Assembly (NCBI RefSeq): GCF_000816245.1
Contig: NZ_CP007769.1
Span: 652,464 to 716,463 of the forward strand
DNA from: Campylobacter sp. RM16704
GTDB taxonomy: Bacteria; Campylobacterota; Campylobacteria; Campylobacterales; Campylobacteraceae
Direction of reading: 5' to 3'
DNA: 64,000 bases
Below, one piece after another: positions 1 to 12,559 of this stretch. Below the pieces are notes generated by a model. That model was not told the origin of the DNA, ran no database searches, and saw only the letters and a list, made by a program, of their open reading frames with translations. Position 1 is the first letter of the stretch. Each line of letters opens with the position of its first letter. Position numbers and translations under genes: made by a program.

Positions 1-314
1 ATTTCTAAAGGCATAGCTACGTTTTCAAATATATTTTTTCTACTCATAAGTGCAAAATGTTGAAAAATCATTCCTATATCTTTTCTAAAAGTTCTTAGTT
101 CTTTTTCTTTTAAAGTAGCTATTTCTTTGCCAAAAACTTGCACACTACCACTTTGATAATTTTCCAAACCATTAATACATCTTAACAAGGTAGATTTTCC
201 TGCTCCACTATGTCCAACAAGGGCATAAATTTCACCTTCTTTAACTTCTAGTGATACATTATTAATTACAAGCTCTTTACCATAATATTTTTTGAGATTT
301 TGTATTTTTATCAC
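1..314 (-). CDS. metN: Methionine ABC transporter ATP-binding protein MetN (partial, cut by window edge)
   Basis: The gene begins with GTG at 314, directly after the valS stop codon, with AAGG about 7 bases upstream inside the end of valS. The C-terminal part lies outside the window. About 104 residues are visible. Walker A GHSGAGKS is at residues 34-41, and the Q-loop sits in MIFQHF (Q85). The stretch [20 protein letters not shown] matches MetN-type importers, which power D-/L-methionine uptake with MetI and MetQ. In Campylobacter this gene follows valS, which supports the call. The Walker B and signature motifs cannot be checked here. Another amino-acid importer ATPase is the main alternative. 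Confidence 0.85.
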   Translation of the reverse strand, partial: MIKIQNLKKYYGKELVINNVSLEVKEGEIYALVGHSGAGKSTLLRCINGLENYQSGSVQVFGKEIATLKEKELRTFRKDIGMIFQHFALMSRKNIFENVAMPLE

Positions 315-2930
<2,616 letters not shown>

Positions 2931-3008
2931 AATTGCTACCTTGAGAATGAAAATAAATTGTTATGTTAGCTTAAAATTGTTAAAGAAGTTTTGAAATTTA
3001 GAAATTAG

Positions 3009-3995
3009 TTATAAAAAACTAATTTCTACTTTACGATTATTTTGTCTTTGAGAATCAGATTTATCTTTAGTAGGGTAGGTGTCTTTTCCTAAAGATTCTA
3101 TTTCTATAACCTCAGTAAAGCTAAAGAAATGTTTAGCTACATTCATTGCTCTATTTAATCCTATCATGTAGTTTGCAAAAGTGCTACCTCTATCGTCTGC
3201 ATAACCTTGAATTTTAACTCTTTTGAGTATATCTTCTCTTGCTAGATTTTGATTGATTTTTTCAAGTAGATTTTCATTGCTGTATTCGCTATATCCATTT
3301 CTTTCAAATAAAAATTTCAAATCAGAAATTTTCACATCTACATAATTATATTTTTTCTTATTTTTAGCAAAAACAATATCTTTATTATATATACTTAATT
3401 TCATATTGTCATTTGAAAGCATATTAATAAAAATAGTTAAATTATAATCTTGAGAATTCACTTTAATAGGATTAATCATTTCTTTTAATATGGTAATTCT
3501 GTAATCACTTAAACTTTTACCATTTAAAACATAAACTTTAATAAAATCATTACTTAATCTTGGTTCATACCTGCTAGTTTTACCTTTTGCAGTATATTCT
3601 TGCATAGTGTTTTTATATTTTTTTTCTTGTTTTTTATTTATATGTTTGGCCTGATCTAATGATACAGTTTCTTTTTCTAAACTGCTAAAAGCATTTGTTT
3701 GAGTTGTTGAAATAGATTCTTGAGTATCTATAGTTGAAGTGTTATTATCTAAAATAGAGTTGTTTTCTACTAATCTTTCTTGCTCTATTTTATTCGCCTC
3801 ATAAGTATTATTACTTACACTGTTGTTTTCTTGACTATATTGATTGCTTGATGAAGTGTAATTATTATAAGAATTATTTTTTTTGTAATCATATACATAA
3901 GTATTTGAATTATCATCAAAATACCACATATAAAAACCAATGCTAACACCTATTAATACTACAAGAGCAATACTAAAAGCAACAATACTTTTCAT
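3009..3995 (-). CDS. Membrane-anchored OmpA-like peptidoglycan-binding protein
   Basis: A 328-residue protein. Residues 4-25 form an uncleaved hydrophobic anchor (SIVAFSIALVVLIGVSIGFY). An Asn/Ser/Gln-rich, low-complexity linker of about 90 residues follows. The C-terminal third carries the OmpA/MotB fold: GYADDRG, then GLNRAMNVAKHF, and a final RQNNRKVEI, the arginine/asparagine segment that contacts peptidoglycan. The likely role is tethering the inner membrane to the cell wall, or acting as an accessory envelope protein. It lies between ppa and valS on the same strand. No specific gene name is justified. Confidence 0.75.
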   Translation of the reverse strand: MKSIVAFSIALVVLIGVSIGFYMWYFDDNSNTYVYDYKKNNSYNNYTSSSNQYSQENNSVSNNTYEANKIEQERLVENNSILDNNTSTIDTQESISTTQTNAFSSLEKETVSLDQAKHINKKQEKKYKNTMQEYTAKGKTSRYEPRLSNDFIKVYVLNGKSLSDYRITILKEMINPIKVNSQDYNLTIFINMLSNDNMKLSIYNKDIVFAKNKKKYNYVDVKISDLKFLFERNGYSEYSNENLLEKINQNLAREDILKRVKIQGYADDRGSTFANYMIGLNRAMNVAKHFFSFTEVIEIESLGKDTYPTKDKSDSQRQNNRKVEISFL

Positions 3996-4031
3996 TATTT
4001 TTCCTTTATAAAGTTCTTTTTAGAGCTTTGA

Positions 4032-4550
4032 TTATTTATAATTTTTGATAGAATTTTCTAAAATTTCACTCGCTTTTTCAATTCCTGCAAATTCTTTTAC
4101 TTTTACCCATTTATTAGGTTCAAGTATTTTATAAGTCTCAAAGAAATTTTTGATTTTATCTAAACTTGCTTTTGGTAAATCATTTAAAGTTTTAATATCA
4201 TCATATCTTGGATCAATTTTACTTACAGGCACGGCAAGTAGTTTTTCATCCATACCACTTTCATCCTCCATTAACAATACACCTATTAAACGACAAGGAA
4301 TTACAGCTCCTGCTTGAATAGGATATTCATTTAATACTAAAATATCAATCGGATCTCCATCATCTGCTAGAGTTTTTGGTATAAAACCATAATTTGCCGG
4401 ATAAAACATAGCTGAATACATCACACGATCAACCATAATGGCTCCGCTTTCCTTATCAAGTTCATATTTAATATTTGAACCATAAGGAATTTCAATTACT
4501 GCATTAAGTTTATTTGGAACTTCTCCAACTTTGATTTTACTAATATCCAT
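4032..4550 (-). CDS. ppa: Inorganic pyrophosphatase (family I)
   Basis: Soluble enzyme that hydrolyses pyrophosphate released by biosynthesis, including by the aminoacyl-tRNA synthetase encoded upstream. At 172 residues it has the usual bacterial length. The family signature DGDPIDI is at residues 64-70 and supplies the Mg-binding aspartates. IEIPYGSNIKYE near the N-terminus and KWVKVKEF near the C-terminus are also typical. It lies 11 bases after adk, so aspS-adk-ppa form one operon. Confidence 0.97.
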   Translation of the reverse strand: MDISKIKVGEVPNKLNAVIEIPYGSNIKYELDKESGAIMVDRVMYSAMFYPANYGFIPKTLADDGDPIDILVLNEYPIQAGAVIPCRLIGVLLMEDESGMDEKLLAVPVSKIDPRYDDIKTLNDLPKASLDKIKNFFETYKILEPNKWVKVKEFAGIEKASEILENSIKNYK

Positions 4551-4561
4551 TTTTGCATCCT

Positions 4562-5134
4562 TTATTTTAATAAATCATTGATTAAATTTTTCATATCAGC
4601 TACGATAGCTTCAATACTTCTTTCACCATTTATAATATAGTGAATATTTTCTTTGGTATAAAAATTTGTTATTTCTTCTAAAGGTTCTAAATAAACTTTC
4701 ATTCTATTATTAAAAACTTCTTCATTATCATCAGCACCTCTAGCACGTCCTAAAACTCTTTCTCTAGCAACTTCTTTGCTAACTTTAACCTCTATAACAC
4801 CTTTTAATTTTACTTCGCTTTGATTTTTTAGTACCTTATTAAATTCAAGCATTTGTTCTACACTTCTTGGATAACCATCAATTAATATAGTATTAGTTGG
4901 TGCATTTTTTAAAGCAGTGATGATAGTATTAACTACCACTTCCAAAGGAACCAAATTTCCTTTAGAAATAAAACTATCAATAGTCTTTCCAAGTTCGCTT
5001 CCACTAGCTACTTCTGCTCTTAGTAAATCACCTGTAGAATAATGAGTAATATTTGCATCATCTGTAGCTATAATGCTTGCATCAGTTGTTTTGCCACTAC
5101 CTGGTGCGCCTATGATTAAAAATAATTGTTTCAT
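4562..5134 (-). CDS. adk: Adenylate kinase
   Basis: Interconverts ATP + AMP and 2 ADP in the cytoplasm. It has 190 residues. The P-loop GAPGSGKTT is at residues 8-16, with the AMP-binding [10 protein letters not shown] and IDGYPRS segments. The LID is the short form (GRARGADD), without the zinc-binding cysteines. The ATG at 5134 overlaps the aspS TGA by four bases (ATGA), which indicates translational coupling. Confidence 0.96.
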   Translation of the reverse strand: MKQLFLIIGAPGSGKTTDASIIATDDANITHYSTGDLLRAEVASGSELGKTIDSFISKGNLVPLEVVVNTIITALKNAPTNTILIDGYPRSVEQMLEFNKVLKNQSEVKLKGVIEVKVSKEVARERVLGRARGADDNEEVFNNRMKVYLEPLEEITNFYTKENIHYIINGERSIEAIVADMKNLINDLLK

Positions 5135-6882
5135 TTAGTATTCTCCCTTAATCTTATACCTAATTCTCTCATTTGTTCATTGCTTACTTCGCTTGGAGCT
5201 TGAGTCATAAGACATTGCGCTCTTTGTGTTTTAGGAAATGCTATAACTTCTCTAATACTTGAAGATTTTGTTAAAAGCATGATAAGCCTATCAAGGCCTA
5301 TTGCTATACCACCATGTGGTGGTGCTCCAAAGCTTAGTGCATCAAGCAAGAAGCCAAATTTCTTTCTTTGCTCTTCTTCATCAATATTTAAAAGTTTAAA
5401 TACTTTTTGCTGAATAGGTCTTTTGTGAATTCTTATACTACCACCACCCAATTCTACACCATTTAGCACTACATCGTGTGCAATAGAATTAATTTCTTCT
5501 AAATCTTGCTCATCAATATTTTTTGGCATGGTAAATGGATGGTGCATTGCAGAATAACTTCCATCATCATTTTGTTCAAACATAGGAAAATCAATAACCC
5601 ATAAAAATTCCAATTTATCTTCATCAATAATTTTCATTTCATCAGCTAAGAATAATCTAAATCTACCCATATAATCAAGCACAGTTTTCTTAGCTCCAGC
5701 TCCAAAAAACACAACATCACCAACTTCTAATTCACATCTTTGGATTAAAGCATTTAAGTCTTCTTCGCTAAAGAATTTACATAGTGGACCTTTAGGACCA
5801 TCTTCTTTCATTTGTATAAATGCAAGTCCCGCTGCCCCAAATTTACGCACAAATTCTTCAAATCTTTGCATTTGGCGTTTAGAAAAAATCGTATCACCTT
5901 TTGGAACTCTTAAGGCTTTAATACGATTTTTCTTCGTATCTTTTGCGATATTTGCAAAAATTTCATTATTTGATTTTGCAAAAATATCAATCACATCGAT
6001 AAATTTCATATTAAATCTTAAGTCAGGCTTATCAGAACCGTAGTTTTCCATAGCTTCTTTATAGCTCATTTGCCTAAAAGGTATGTTAATTTCTTTTCCG
6101 CAAGCTTTGAAAATATCTTTGAGCAAATTTTCTGCCATAGCTATGATATCTTTTTGCTCACAAAAACTCATTTCTATGTCTATTTGAGTAAATTCTGGTT
6201 GGCGATCTGCTCTTAAATCCTCATCTCTAAAACATTTAGCAATTTGAAAATATTTATCAAACCCTGAACACATTAAAAGTTGTTTGAAAAGTTGAGGGCT
6301 TTGAGGTAGGGCATAAAATTCACCTTGATGAACACGCGATGGAACCAAATAATCTCTAGCACCTTCTGGAGTAGCTTTAGTTAAAATAGGAGTTTCAACT
6401 TCTAAAAATCCCATTTTTGCTAAAGAATTTCTTGTTGCTATACAAGCAGTTGATCTTAATGCAAAATTATCATAAAGTTTTTTATTTCTTAGATCTAAAA
6501 ATCTATATTTTAATCTTAATTCTTCATTAACGCTTTCATCTCCTATTGCAAAAGGTATTACCGCACTTTCATTTTCAATAGTAAGTTTACTTATAACAAC
6601 TTCTATTTCGCCTGTTTTTAATTTTGGATTCACAAGTCCTTCGCCACGTGGACGAATTTTGCCTTGTGCTATTAAAACATATTCGTTTCTTACTGATGAA
6701 GCTATATTGTGTGATTCTTGATTATCTGCAGGATCACATACTAGCTGTATAAGCCCACTACGATCTCTAAGATCAATAAAAATTACACCTCCGTGATCAC
6801 GGTAAGAATTTACCCAACCACATAATGTTACTTCCTCGCCAACATTTTGTATGTTTAGCTCTGTATTATAATGCGTTCTCAA
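5131..6882 (-). CDS. aspS: Aspartyl-tRNA synthetase, bacterial type
   Basis: Class IIb synthetase of 583 residues. It has an N-terminal OB-fold anticodon domain ([26 protein letters not shown]), motif 2 ([18 protein letters not shown]), a bacterial GAD insertion of about 120 residues, and motif 3 ([13 protein letters not shown]). Epsilonproteobacterial AspRS enzymes can be non-discriminating, also making Asp-tRNA(Asn) for GatCAB amidation. That is family knowledge, not visible here. The start is TTG at 6882, chosen because AAGGA lies about 6 bases upstream and no in-frame ATG is nearby. Confidence 0.96.
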   Translation of the reverse strand: MRTHYNTELNIQNVGEEVTLCGWVNSYRDHGGVIFIDLRDRSGLIQLVCDPADNQESHNIASSVRNEYVLIAQGKIRPRGEGLVNPKLKTGEIEVVISKLTIENESAVIPFAIGDESVNEELRLKYRFLDLRNKKLYDNFALRSTACIATRNSLAKMGFLEVETPILTKATPEGARDYLVPSRVHQGEFYALPQSPQLFKQLLMCSGFDKYFQIAKCFRDEDLRADRQPEFTQIDIEMSFCEQKDIIAMAENLLKDIFKACGKEINIPFRQMSYKEAMENYGSDKPDLRFNMKFIDVIDIFAKSNNEIFANIAKDTKKNRIKALRVPKGDTIFSKRQMQRFEEFVRKFGAAGLAFIQMKEDGPKGPLCKFFSEEDLNALIQRCELEVGDVVFFGAGAKKTVLDYMGRFRLFLADEMKIIDEDKLEFLWVIDFPMFEQNDDGSYSAMHHPFTMPKNIDEQDLEEINSIAHDVVLNGVELGGGSIRIHKRPIQQKVFKLLNIDEEEQRKKFGFLLDALSFGAPPHGGIAIGLDRLIMLLTKSSSIREVIAFPKTQRAQCLMTQAPSEVSNEQMRELGIRLRENTK

Positions 6883-6917
6883 AATTTTTCCTTAGCTTAA
6901 TTTTGTTTAATTTCATT

Positions 6918-6923
6918 ATTATA
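6918..6923 (-). promoter_or_regulatory. -10 box of the aspS-adk-ppa operon
   Basis: The minus strand reads ATACTATAATAATG here, with TATAAT about 36 bases upstream of the TTG start of aspS. This agrees with the Campylobacter sigma-70 pattern, in which a strong -10 box follows T-rich DNA and the -35 box is weak. Confidence 0.55.
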
Positions 6924-6955
6924 GTATTTTATTCTTTTGCTTAGCTAAGTTTTGT

Positions 6956-6961
6956 TATAAT
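6956..6961 (+). promoter_or_regulatory. -10 box of nadK, placed for a leaderless transcript
   Basis: TTGTTATAAT ends only six thymines before the ATG of nadK. A start site about 7 bases downstream of the -10 box would fall on or next to the initiation codon. No ribosome binding site is present between them. Confidence 0.55.
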
Positions 6962-6967
6962 TTTTTT

Positions 6968-7798
6968 ATGAAAAAATGTATAAATATAGAAAAAATTCAA
7001 AAAATTGGTTTGTTTTGTAGATTAAATACAAATTTAAGTGAGCAAATTACTTTCTTAAAAACATTTTTTTTGCAAAAAAATATAGAGCTTATATTATTAG
7101 AGCAGGAAAAAATTAATCTTAAAGATTTGCAAAAATTAGATTTTTTGATTTCTCTTGGTGGAGATGGGACACTTTTGTCTTTATGTAGACAAGCTTATCA
7201 AGCTAAAAAGCCTATTTTAGGTATAAATGCAGGAAATTTAGGTTTTTTGACTGCCTTTTCTTTTAGTGAGGTGGAAAGTTTTTTTAAAGATTTTTTTAAA
7301 GATGATTTTAAAATAGAAAAAGCCAAAATGCTTCAAATTACCTTGTATAAAAAAAATAAAATCATTAAAAAATTTGCTTTTAATGACGCGGTTTTTTCTC
7401 GCGATAATGCTTTAATGGCAAATGTGGAAGTTTTTTTTGAAAATAAACTTTTTAATGCTTATTATGGAGATGGTTTAATCATAGCTAGTTCAAGTGGTTC
7501 AACTGCTTATAATATTAGTGCAGGTGGACCTATAGTGCATCCTTGGAGTGAAATTTTTGTTTTAACTCCTGTTTGTTCACATTCTTTAACTCAAAGACCT
7601 ATAGTTTTGCCATATGGCTTTGAACTAGAATTAAAAGTTGAACATTGTTTGTTATATTTAGATGGGCAAGAAGTGATTGATCCTAAAGAATATGATAAAA
7701 TTCTTATAGGACTTAGTAAAAAAGAACTTAGTTTTATACATAAAAAAGATAGAGATTATTTCCAAGTTTTAAAAGAAAAGTTAAATTGGGGTAAGTGA
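6968..7798 (+). CDS. nadK: NAD kinase
   Basis: Phosphorylates NAD to NADP using ATP or polyphosphate. It has 276 residues. The GGDG motif is at residues 64-67 within [35 protein letters not shown] and LYLDGQE complete the family pattern. It is the first gene of a long plus-strand run, diverging from aspS. Its stop overlaps the start of recN by one base (TGATG). Confidence 0.95.
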   Translation: MKKCINIEKIQKIGLFCRLNTNLSEQITFLKTFFLQKNIELILLEQEKINLKDLQKLDFLISLGGDGTLLSLCRQAYQAKKPILGINAGNLGFLTAFSFSEVESFFKDFFKDDFKIEKAKMLQITLYKKNKIIKKFAFNDAVFSRDNALMANVEVFFENKLFNAYYGDGLIIASSSGSTAYNISAGGPIVHPWSEIFVLTPVCSHSLTQRPIVLPYGFELELKVEHCLLYLDGQEVIDPKEYDKILIGLSKKELSFIHKKDRDYFQVLKEKLNWGK

Positions 7799-9312
7799 TG
7801 ATAGAAAGTATTTTGATTAAAGAAAATTTAGGTTTTAAACAAGCAAAATTAGAATTAGAAGCGGGACTTACTGTCTTTACTGGCTTAAGTGGTGCTGGAA
7901 AATCGGTGCTTTTTAAGGCCATTTTGGCAGCATTTGCTCTAAGTGAGAGTGAAGCTAAAATGGTGGAAATTTTATTAAATGATGAGCTTGAATTAGATGA
8001 GTTTGGTATTCAAAATGAAGAATTAAATGTATTTAAACTTTTAAAAGATAAAAGCTCGCGTTATTTTATCAATAATCAACTTATTTCAAAAAAGAATTTA
8101 GTCTTGCTTTCTAAGAAATTTGTAAAATATCTTTCAGCTAAAGAAAATAATGAGTTTTCAAATGAAAGATTTTTAAACTTACTTGATTTTATGCAATCAA
8201 AAGAGGATAAGAAATTTCAAGATTTTTTAAATGAATATAAAAATATTTATAAAGAATATATAGAAAATAAAACTAAATTAGAAAAAATTCAAGAAGAAGA
8301 AAAAAAAGTAGAAGAATTAAAAGAATTTACGAGCTTTGAAATACAAAAAATTCAAAGTATTAACCCAAAAATCGGCGAATTTGATGAATTAATGAGTTTT
8401 AAAAAAAGACTTTCTAAAAAAGACAAAATTGACGCTGCTTGGAATAGGGCAAGTAGAATTTTTGAGTTAGAATCAGCAGTGATTGAAGCTTTGCAAATTA
8501 GTGATGTTGATAGTTCATTTTTTTCAGAGTGTTTAAATGAATTAAGGGCTGTGTGGGAAAATCAAAGCTTCGATGATTTTGATTTTGATATAGAAGAAGT
8601 GCTTGATAGGATAGAAAAACTTTCTTCTTTGATTTCAAAATATGGAAGCATAGAAGAAGCCTTAGAAGCTTTAGAAAAGAAAAAAGCAGAATTAGCTCAT
8701 TATGAAAATTTAAGTTTTGAAAAAAAGGAGTTAGAAGAAAAAGTTCAAAGTGCTAAAATACTTTTAGATGAGAAAAGTCAAAGATTAAGCACTTTGCGTA
8801 AAAAAAGATTAAAAGAGCTTGAAAAATTACTGAATTTTTATCTTGAAAAACTTTATATGAAAGAAGTTAAATTAGAACTTAAAGATTATGCTTTGAGCAT
8901 TTTAGGTAAAGATGAGGTTGGTTTAAACATTAACGAAACGAGTTTGAGAGATTTAAGCTCAGGAGAAATAAATCGTTTAAGACTTTCTTTTATAGCAACT
9001 GAATGTAATGTAACTAATAAAGCTAAAGGAATTATATTTTTAGATGAAATTGATGCAAATTTAAGTGGAAAAGAGGCCATGAGTATAGCTGAAGTTTTAA
9101 AAGAGCTTGCTAAATTTTATCAAATTTTTGCAATCTCACATTTACCGCAACTTTCATCACGAGCAAATAACCATTTTTTGGTAGAAAAAATAGGAAATGA
9201 AAGCAGGGTAAGAAAGATAGAAAGAGAAGAAAGAGTAAGAGAGTTAGCAAGAATGGTGAGTGGAGAAAATATCACTCAAGAAGCATTAGAATTTACTAGA
9301 ACTTTGCTTTAG
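7798..9312 (+). CDS. recN: DNA repair ATPase RecN (SMC-like)
   Basis: SMC-related protein for double-strand break repair and transformation. It has 504 residues counted from the ATG at 7798; a GTG three bases earlier is less likely. Walker A is [10 protein letters not shown] near the N-terminus. A central coiled coil is rich in Lys/Glu (about residues 130-350). The ABC signature is [14 protein letters not shown], and Walker B is [13 protein letters not shown]. It is shorter than E. coli RecN but normal for Campylobacter and Helicobacter. Confidence 0.94.
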   Translation: MIESILIKENLGFKQAKLELEAGLTVFTGLSGAGKSVLFKAILAAFALSESEAKMVEILLNDELELDEFGIQNEELNVFKLLKDKSSRYFINNQLISKKNLVLLSKKFVKYLSAKENNEFSNERFLNLLDFMQSKEDKKFQDFLNEYKNIYKEYIENKTKLEKIQEEEKKVEELKEFTSFEIQKIQSINPKIGEFDELMSFKKRLSKKDKIDAAWNRASRIFELESAVIEALQISDVDSSFFSECLNELRAVWENQSFDDFDFDIEEVLDRIEKLSSLISKYGSIEEALEALEKKKAELAHYENLSFEKKELEEKVQSAKILLDEKSQRLSTLRKKRLKELEKLLNFYLEKLYMKEVKLELKDYALSILGKDEVGLNINETSLRDLSSGEINRLRLSFIATECNVTNKAKGIIFLDEIDANLSGKEAMSIAEVLKELAKFYQIFAISHLPQLSSRANNHFLVEKIGNESRVRKIEREERVRELARMVSGENITQEALEFTRTLL

Positions 9313-9337
9313 AAATAAAAAGTAAATTTGTATATGT

Positions 9338-9343
9338 TATAAT
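9338..9343 (+). promoter_or_regulatory. Extended -10 promoter upstream of cbrR
   Basis: ATATGTTATAAT is an extended -10 (TGnTATAAT) 29 bases before the ATG of the response regulator gene, in the short gap after recN. It would give the downstream genes their own promoter. Confidence 0.55.
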
Positions 9344-9372
9344 AAAAATTCAAATTGCAAAGAGAGTTGATT

Positions 9373-10617
9373 ATGGAAGAAAAAATTTTAATTATTGATG
9401 ATAATAAGATGCTTACAAAACTTTTAGCAAAGAAAGTAGAAAATACATTAGATTTAAAAGTAGATATTGCTTTTGATATGAATAGTGCTAAAGAACTAGT
9501 AAAAAATAACTATTTTATGGCTTTTGTGGATATTTGTTTGCCAAATGCTATTAATGGCGAAGTCGTAGATTTGGTTTTAGATAGAAATATCCCAACTATA
9601 GTTCTAACTGGAAATCATGATGAACAAATACGTAAAAAATTTATGGAAAAAGATATTATTGGTTATATACAAAAAGATAGTGAAAGCTGTATTGACGAAA
9701 TGTTAAATTCTGTTAGAATACTTCAAAAAAACAATAAAATTAAAATTATTTTAGCTATTGCAAATGTGACTTTACGTGCAGAAATGAAAAAAAATCTAAA
9801 CAAACAACTTTTTAATGTTTTAGCTGCTGCACATGGAGAGGAAGCATTAAATTATCTTGGAGATAATCCTGATACAAAATTGGTAATTTGTGATGCAATT
9901 ATGCCTGTGGTTAATGGAGAAGATTTACTCATAGAAATCCGTAATAAATATTCTAAAATAGAACTTGGCATAATTATGGTTGGTGACAAAGACGATGCAT
10001 TGGAAGCTAGAGTATTTAGAAAGGGGGTTAATGACTATGTTATTAGACCTTTCCAAAAAGAATCACTAAGTTGTAGAGTAAATAATTGTTTAGATTATAT
10101 GCAAAAATGTACTTTATTAAACGAATATAGTTTAAACAAAGATTTATTAACAGGACTTGATGATTATTCTACTTTTGAAAAGAAATTCTTAGATTATTTA
10201 GATGATATACAAGAAAATGAGGAAATGGCATTGGCCTTGATTGATATAGATAATCTTGCTACAATAAACTATGAGATTAATTATGATTGTGGTAATGGTG
10301 TAATCAAACATACAGCTAAAAAAATCAAAGAACAAATTCGAGGTATGGATTTATCAACTAAAATCGAAAACGGAAAATTTTATGTAGTTTTAAAAAACAC
10401 CAATAATAAAGAAGCTTTAAAAGTTTTTTCAAATATTAGAGTAAATATAGCTAAAGAGAATGTTTTAATAGCTTTAGATGAAGTAGATTATAGTGTTTCA
10501 ATTGGGGTGGCTTTTGGAGAAAAAGGAAGCCAAATTCAAAATTTAATGAATAACGCTCAAAAAGCTTTAGATTTAGCAAAAGCGAATGGTAAAAATAGGG
10601 TAGAGGTATGTTTTTAG
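9373..10617 (+). CDS. cbrR: Response regulator with two receiver domains and a degenerate GGDEF domain (CbrR-like)
   Basis: A 414-residue protein. REC1 covers about residues 4-118 with phospho-acceptor D53 (FVDICLP). REC2 covers about 124-240 with D174 (VICDAIMP). A GGDEF-fold domain of about 260-414 follows. The architecture and position match C. jejuni CbrR, the bile-resistance regulator. The catalytic GGDEF sequence is replaced by ENGKF (332-336), so diguanylate cyclase activity is not expected; the domain could act as a sensor or scaffold. ATG at 9373 is preferred over an upstream TTG at 9355 because GAGAG precedes it. The gene overlaps tatD by 10 bases. Confidence 0.85.
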   Translation: MEEKILIIDDNKMLTKLLAKKVENTLDLKVDIAFDMNSAKELVKNNYFMAFVDICLPNAINGEVVDLVLDRNIPTIVLTGNHDEQIRKKFMEKDIIGYIQKDSESCIDEMLNSVRILQKNNKIKIILAIANVTLRAEMKKNLNKQLFNVLAAAHGEEALNYLGDNPDTKLVICDAIMPVVNGEDLLIEIRNKYSKIELGIIMVGDKDDALEARVFRKGVNDYVIRPFQKESLSCRVNNCLDYMQKCTLLNEYSLNKDLLTGLDDYSTFEKKFLDYLDDIQENEEMALALIDIDNLATINYEINYDCGNGVIKHTAKKIKEQIRGMDLSTKIENGKFYVVLKNTNNKEALKVFSNIRVNIAKENVLIALDEVDYSVSIGVAFGEKGSQIQNLMNNAQKALDLAKANGKNRVEVCF

Positions 10618-11405
10618 ACTGCAGTTTTATAGAAAAAATTATAGATACTCATTGTCATTTGGATAATCAAGCTTATTTTGGTGTTTTAGATGAAATGTTA
10701 AAACATGCTTTTGTTAATGGCGTGGATAAAATTATTATTCCAGGTGCGGATATTAAAGATTTGCCAAGAGCAAGAGAGATTGCACATATATATGAAAATG
10801 TGTATTTTGCATGTGGAGTACATCCTTATGATATAGATGACTTTGATTTGGATATTTTAAAAGAATTTATTAATGATAAAAAATGTGTAGCAGTTGGAGA
10901 ATGTGGACTTGATTATTATCGTTTAAAGAGTGATGATTTGCATATAAAAACTAAGCAAAAAGAAATTTTCATAACACAAATTGAGTTTGCTATAGAATAT
11001 AAAAAACCCTTGATTATACATGTTCGTGATGCTAATGAAGATAGTTTTAATATTTTAAAAACTTATGCACAAGATTTACGAGGTGGAGTTTTGCATTGTT
11101 TTAATGCTAGTGAACTTTTGCTTCAATTAGCAAATAACGGATTTTATTTTGGCATGGGTGGAGTTTTGACTTTTAAAAATGCTAAAAATTTAGTCGAAAT
11201 TTTACCTAAAATTCCAAAAGATAAACTTGTTTTAGAAACTGATGGACCATATTTATCTCCAGAGCCGTATCGAGGCAAAATAAATGATCCTATTTTAACA
11301 CATTATGTGGCTGAAAAAATAGCTCAAATATTAAATCTAGATAAATATGAAATAATTAAACTTACCAATAATAATGCAAATAGATTATTTTTTCAAGGTT
11401 TATAA
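10608..11405 (+). CDS. tatD: TatD-family metal-dependent hydrolase (DNase)
   Basis: TIM-barrel metal-dependent hydrolase of 265 residues. The metal-binding DTHCHLD lies near the N-terminus, followed by the conserved GECGLDYYR, IHVRDAN, HCFNAS and ETDGPYLSPEPYRG. TatD proteins act as 3'-5' exonucleases in nucleic-acid quality control. The start overlaps the end of cbrR, and mltD starts two bases after the stop. Confidence 0.92.
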   Translation: MFLDCSFIEKIIDTHCHLDNQAYFGVLDEMLKHAFVNGVDKIIIPGADIKDLPRAREIAHIYENVYFACGVHPYDIDDFDLDILKEFINDKKCVAVGECGLDYYRLKSDDLHIKTKQKEIFITQIEFAIEYKKPLIIHVRDANEDSFNILKTYAQDLRGGVLHCFNASELLLQLANNGFYFGMGGVLTFKNAKNLVEILPKIPKDKLVLETDGPYLSPEPYRGKINDPILTHYVAEKIAQILNLDKYEIIKLTNNNANRLFFQGL

Positions 11406-11407
11406 TT

Positions 11408-12559
11408 ATGAGAAAAAATTTGATTTTTTTTATTTTAATATTATTATGTTTAAATGCAAAAGCATTGCAATTTACTCCAGAGTATTACACACAACAGACA
11501 CAAATTTTAAGAAATTTAGATATTGAAGCAAACTATTTAAGTGATATAATTTTCTTAGAATTTAAAGAATCATCTATAGATATACACTCTAAAACTTTGG
11601 TAAATACTATGAGAGAATTTTATAAAATTACTCCTATTATTCGTAAAATTTTAGAAAAAGAAAATATACCTCAAGAATTTTTATATCTAGCAATTGTAGA
11701 ATCAGGTTTAAAGACTCATAGTATATCAAAAACCAAGGCAGTAGGCATTTGGCAATTTATGAAACCAACAGCACAGACATTAGGATTACGTGTTGATCCT
11801 TATGTAGATGAAAGAAAAGATTTAGTTAAGTCAACTTATGCGGCCATTACTTATTTAAAACAATTAAAAAAGCAGTTTGGGAAATGGTATTTGGCAATTT
11901 TAGCCTATAATTGTGGTGATGGAAAATTACGACAAGCTATAAAAAAAGCAAAAAGTGATGATTTGAAGATTTTACTTGATCCTGACAAAAAATATCTTCC
12001 TTTAGAAACTAGGGCATTTATTAGAAAAATTCTTACTATGGCATTTTTAGCCAACAATAATGATTTTTTAATTTCTCAAGATAGTGCATTATTAAATTAT
12101 GCTTTGTCGAATGAAGTTAAAAAAATATCTATTCCACCAAGTGTATCTTTAAAAGAAATTGCGAAAATATCTAAAATGTCATATAATGAATTTAAACATT
12201 ATAATCCGCATTTTAACTATGATTTTACACCCCCTGATAAAAAAGACTATTACATGTATATTCCTTTAAGTAAAAGTATAGAAGTTGAAAAAGCTTTGCA
12301 ACAATCTACTTTGACTAAAGTTGATACTACTATACCTTATACTAAAATTTATATAGTAAAAGAAGGAGATAGCTTATATACTATTGCAAAAAAGCATAAA
12401 ATTAGTGTCGAAAGTATTAAAGAATATAATAAAATTAAAGGAAATTTAATTAATATCAATCAAAAGCTTGTGTTAAAAATTAAGGAGAAAAGTGATGAAA
12501 AAATTAAAACAACTCAAAAATTACCAAAAAATTCTCACACAAAAGTCGTTAGTCGTTAG
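11408..12559 (+). CDS. mltD: Membrane-bound lytic murein transglycosylase with LysM domain (MltD-like)
   Basis: Periplasmic peptidoglycan lyase of 383 residues. A signal peptide is at residues 1-19 (NLIFFILILLCLNAKA). The family 1 SLT domain has its catalytic glutamate in AIVESGLKTH, followed by KAVGIWQFMKPTA and ILAYNCGDGKL. One LysM repeat near the C-terminus (YIVKEGDSLYTIAKKH) binds glycan. The last 65 bases overlap the 5' end of rlpA, an unusually long same-strand overlap. Confidence 0.9.
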   Translation: MRKNLIFFILILLCLNAKALQFTPEYYTQQTQILRNLDIEANYLSDIIFLEFKESSIDIHSKTLVNTMREFYKITPIIRKILEKENIPQEFLYLAIVESGLKTHSISKTKAVGIWQFMKPTAQTLGLRVDPYVDERKDLVKSTYAAITYLKQLKKQFGKWYLAILAYNCGDGKLRQAIKKAKSDDLKILLDPDKKYLPLETRAFIRKILTMAFLANNNDFLISQDSALLNYALSNEVKKISIPPSVSLKEIAKISKMSYNEFKHYNPHFNYDFTPPDKKDYYMYIPLSKSIEVEKALQQSTLTKVDTTIPYTKIYIVKEGDSLYTIAKKHKISVESIKEYNKIKGNLININQKLVLKIKEKSDEKIKTTQKLPKNSHTKVVSR

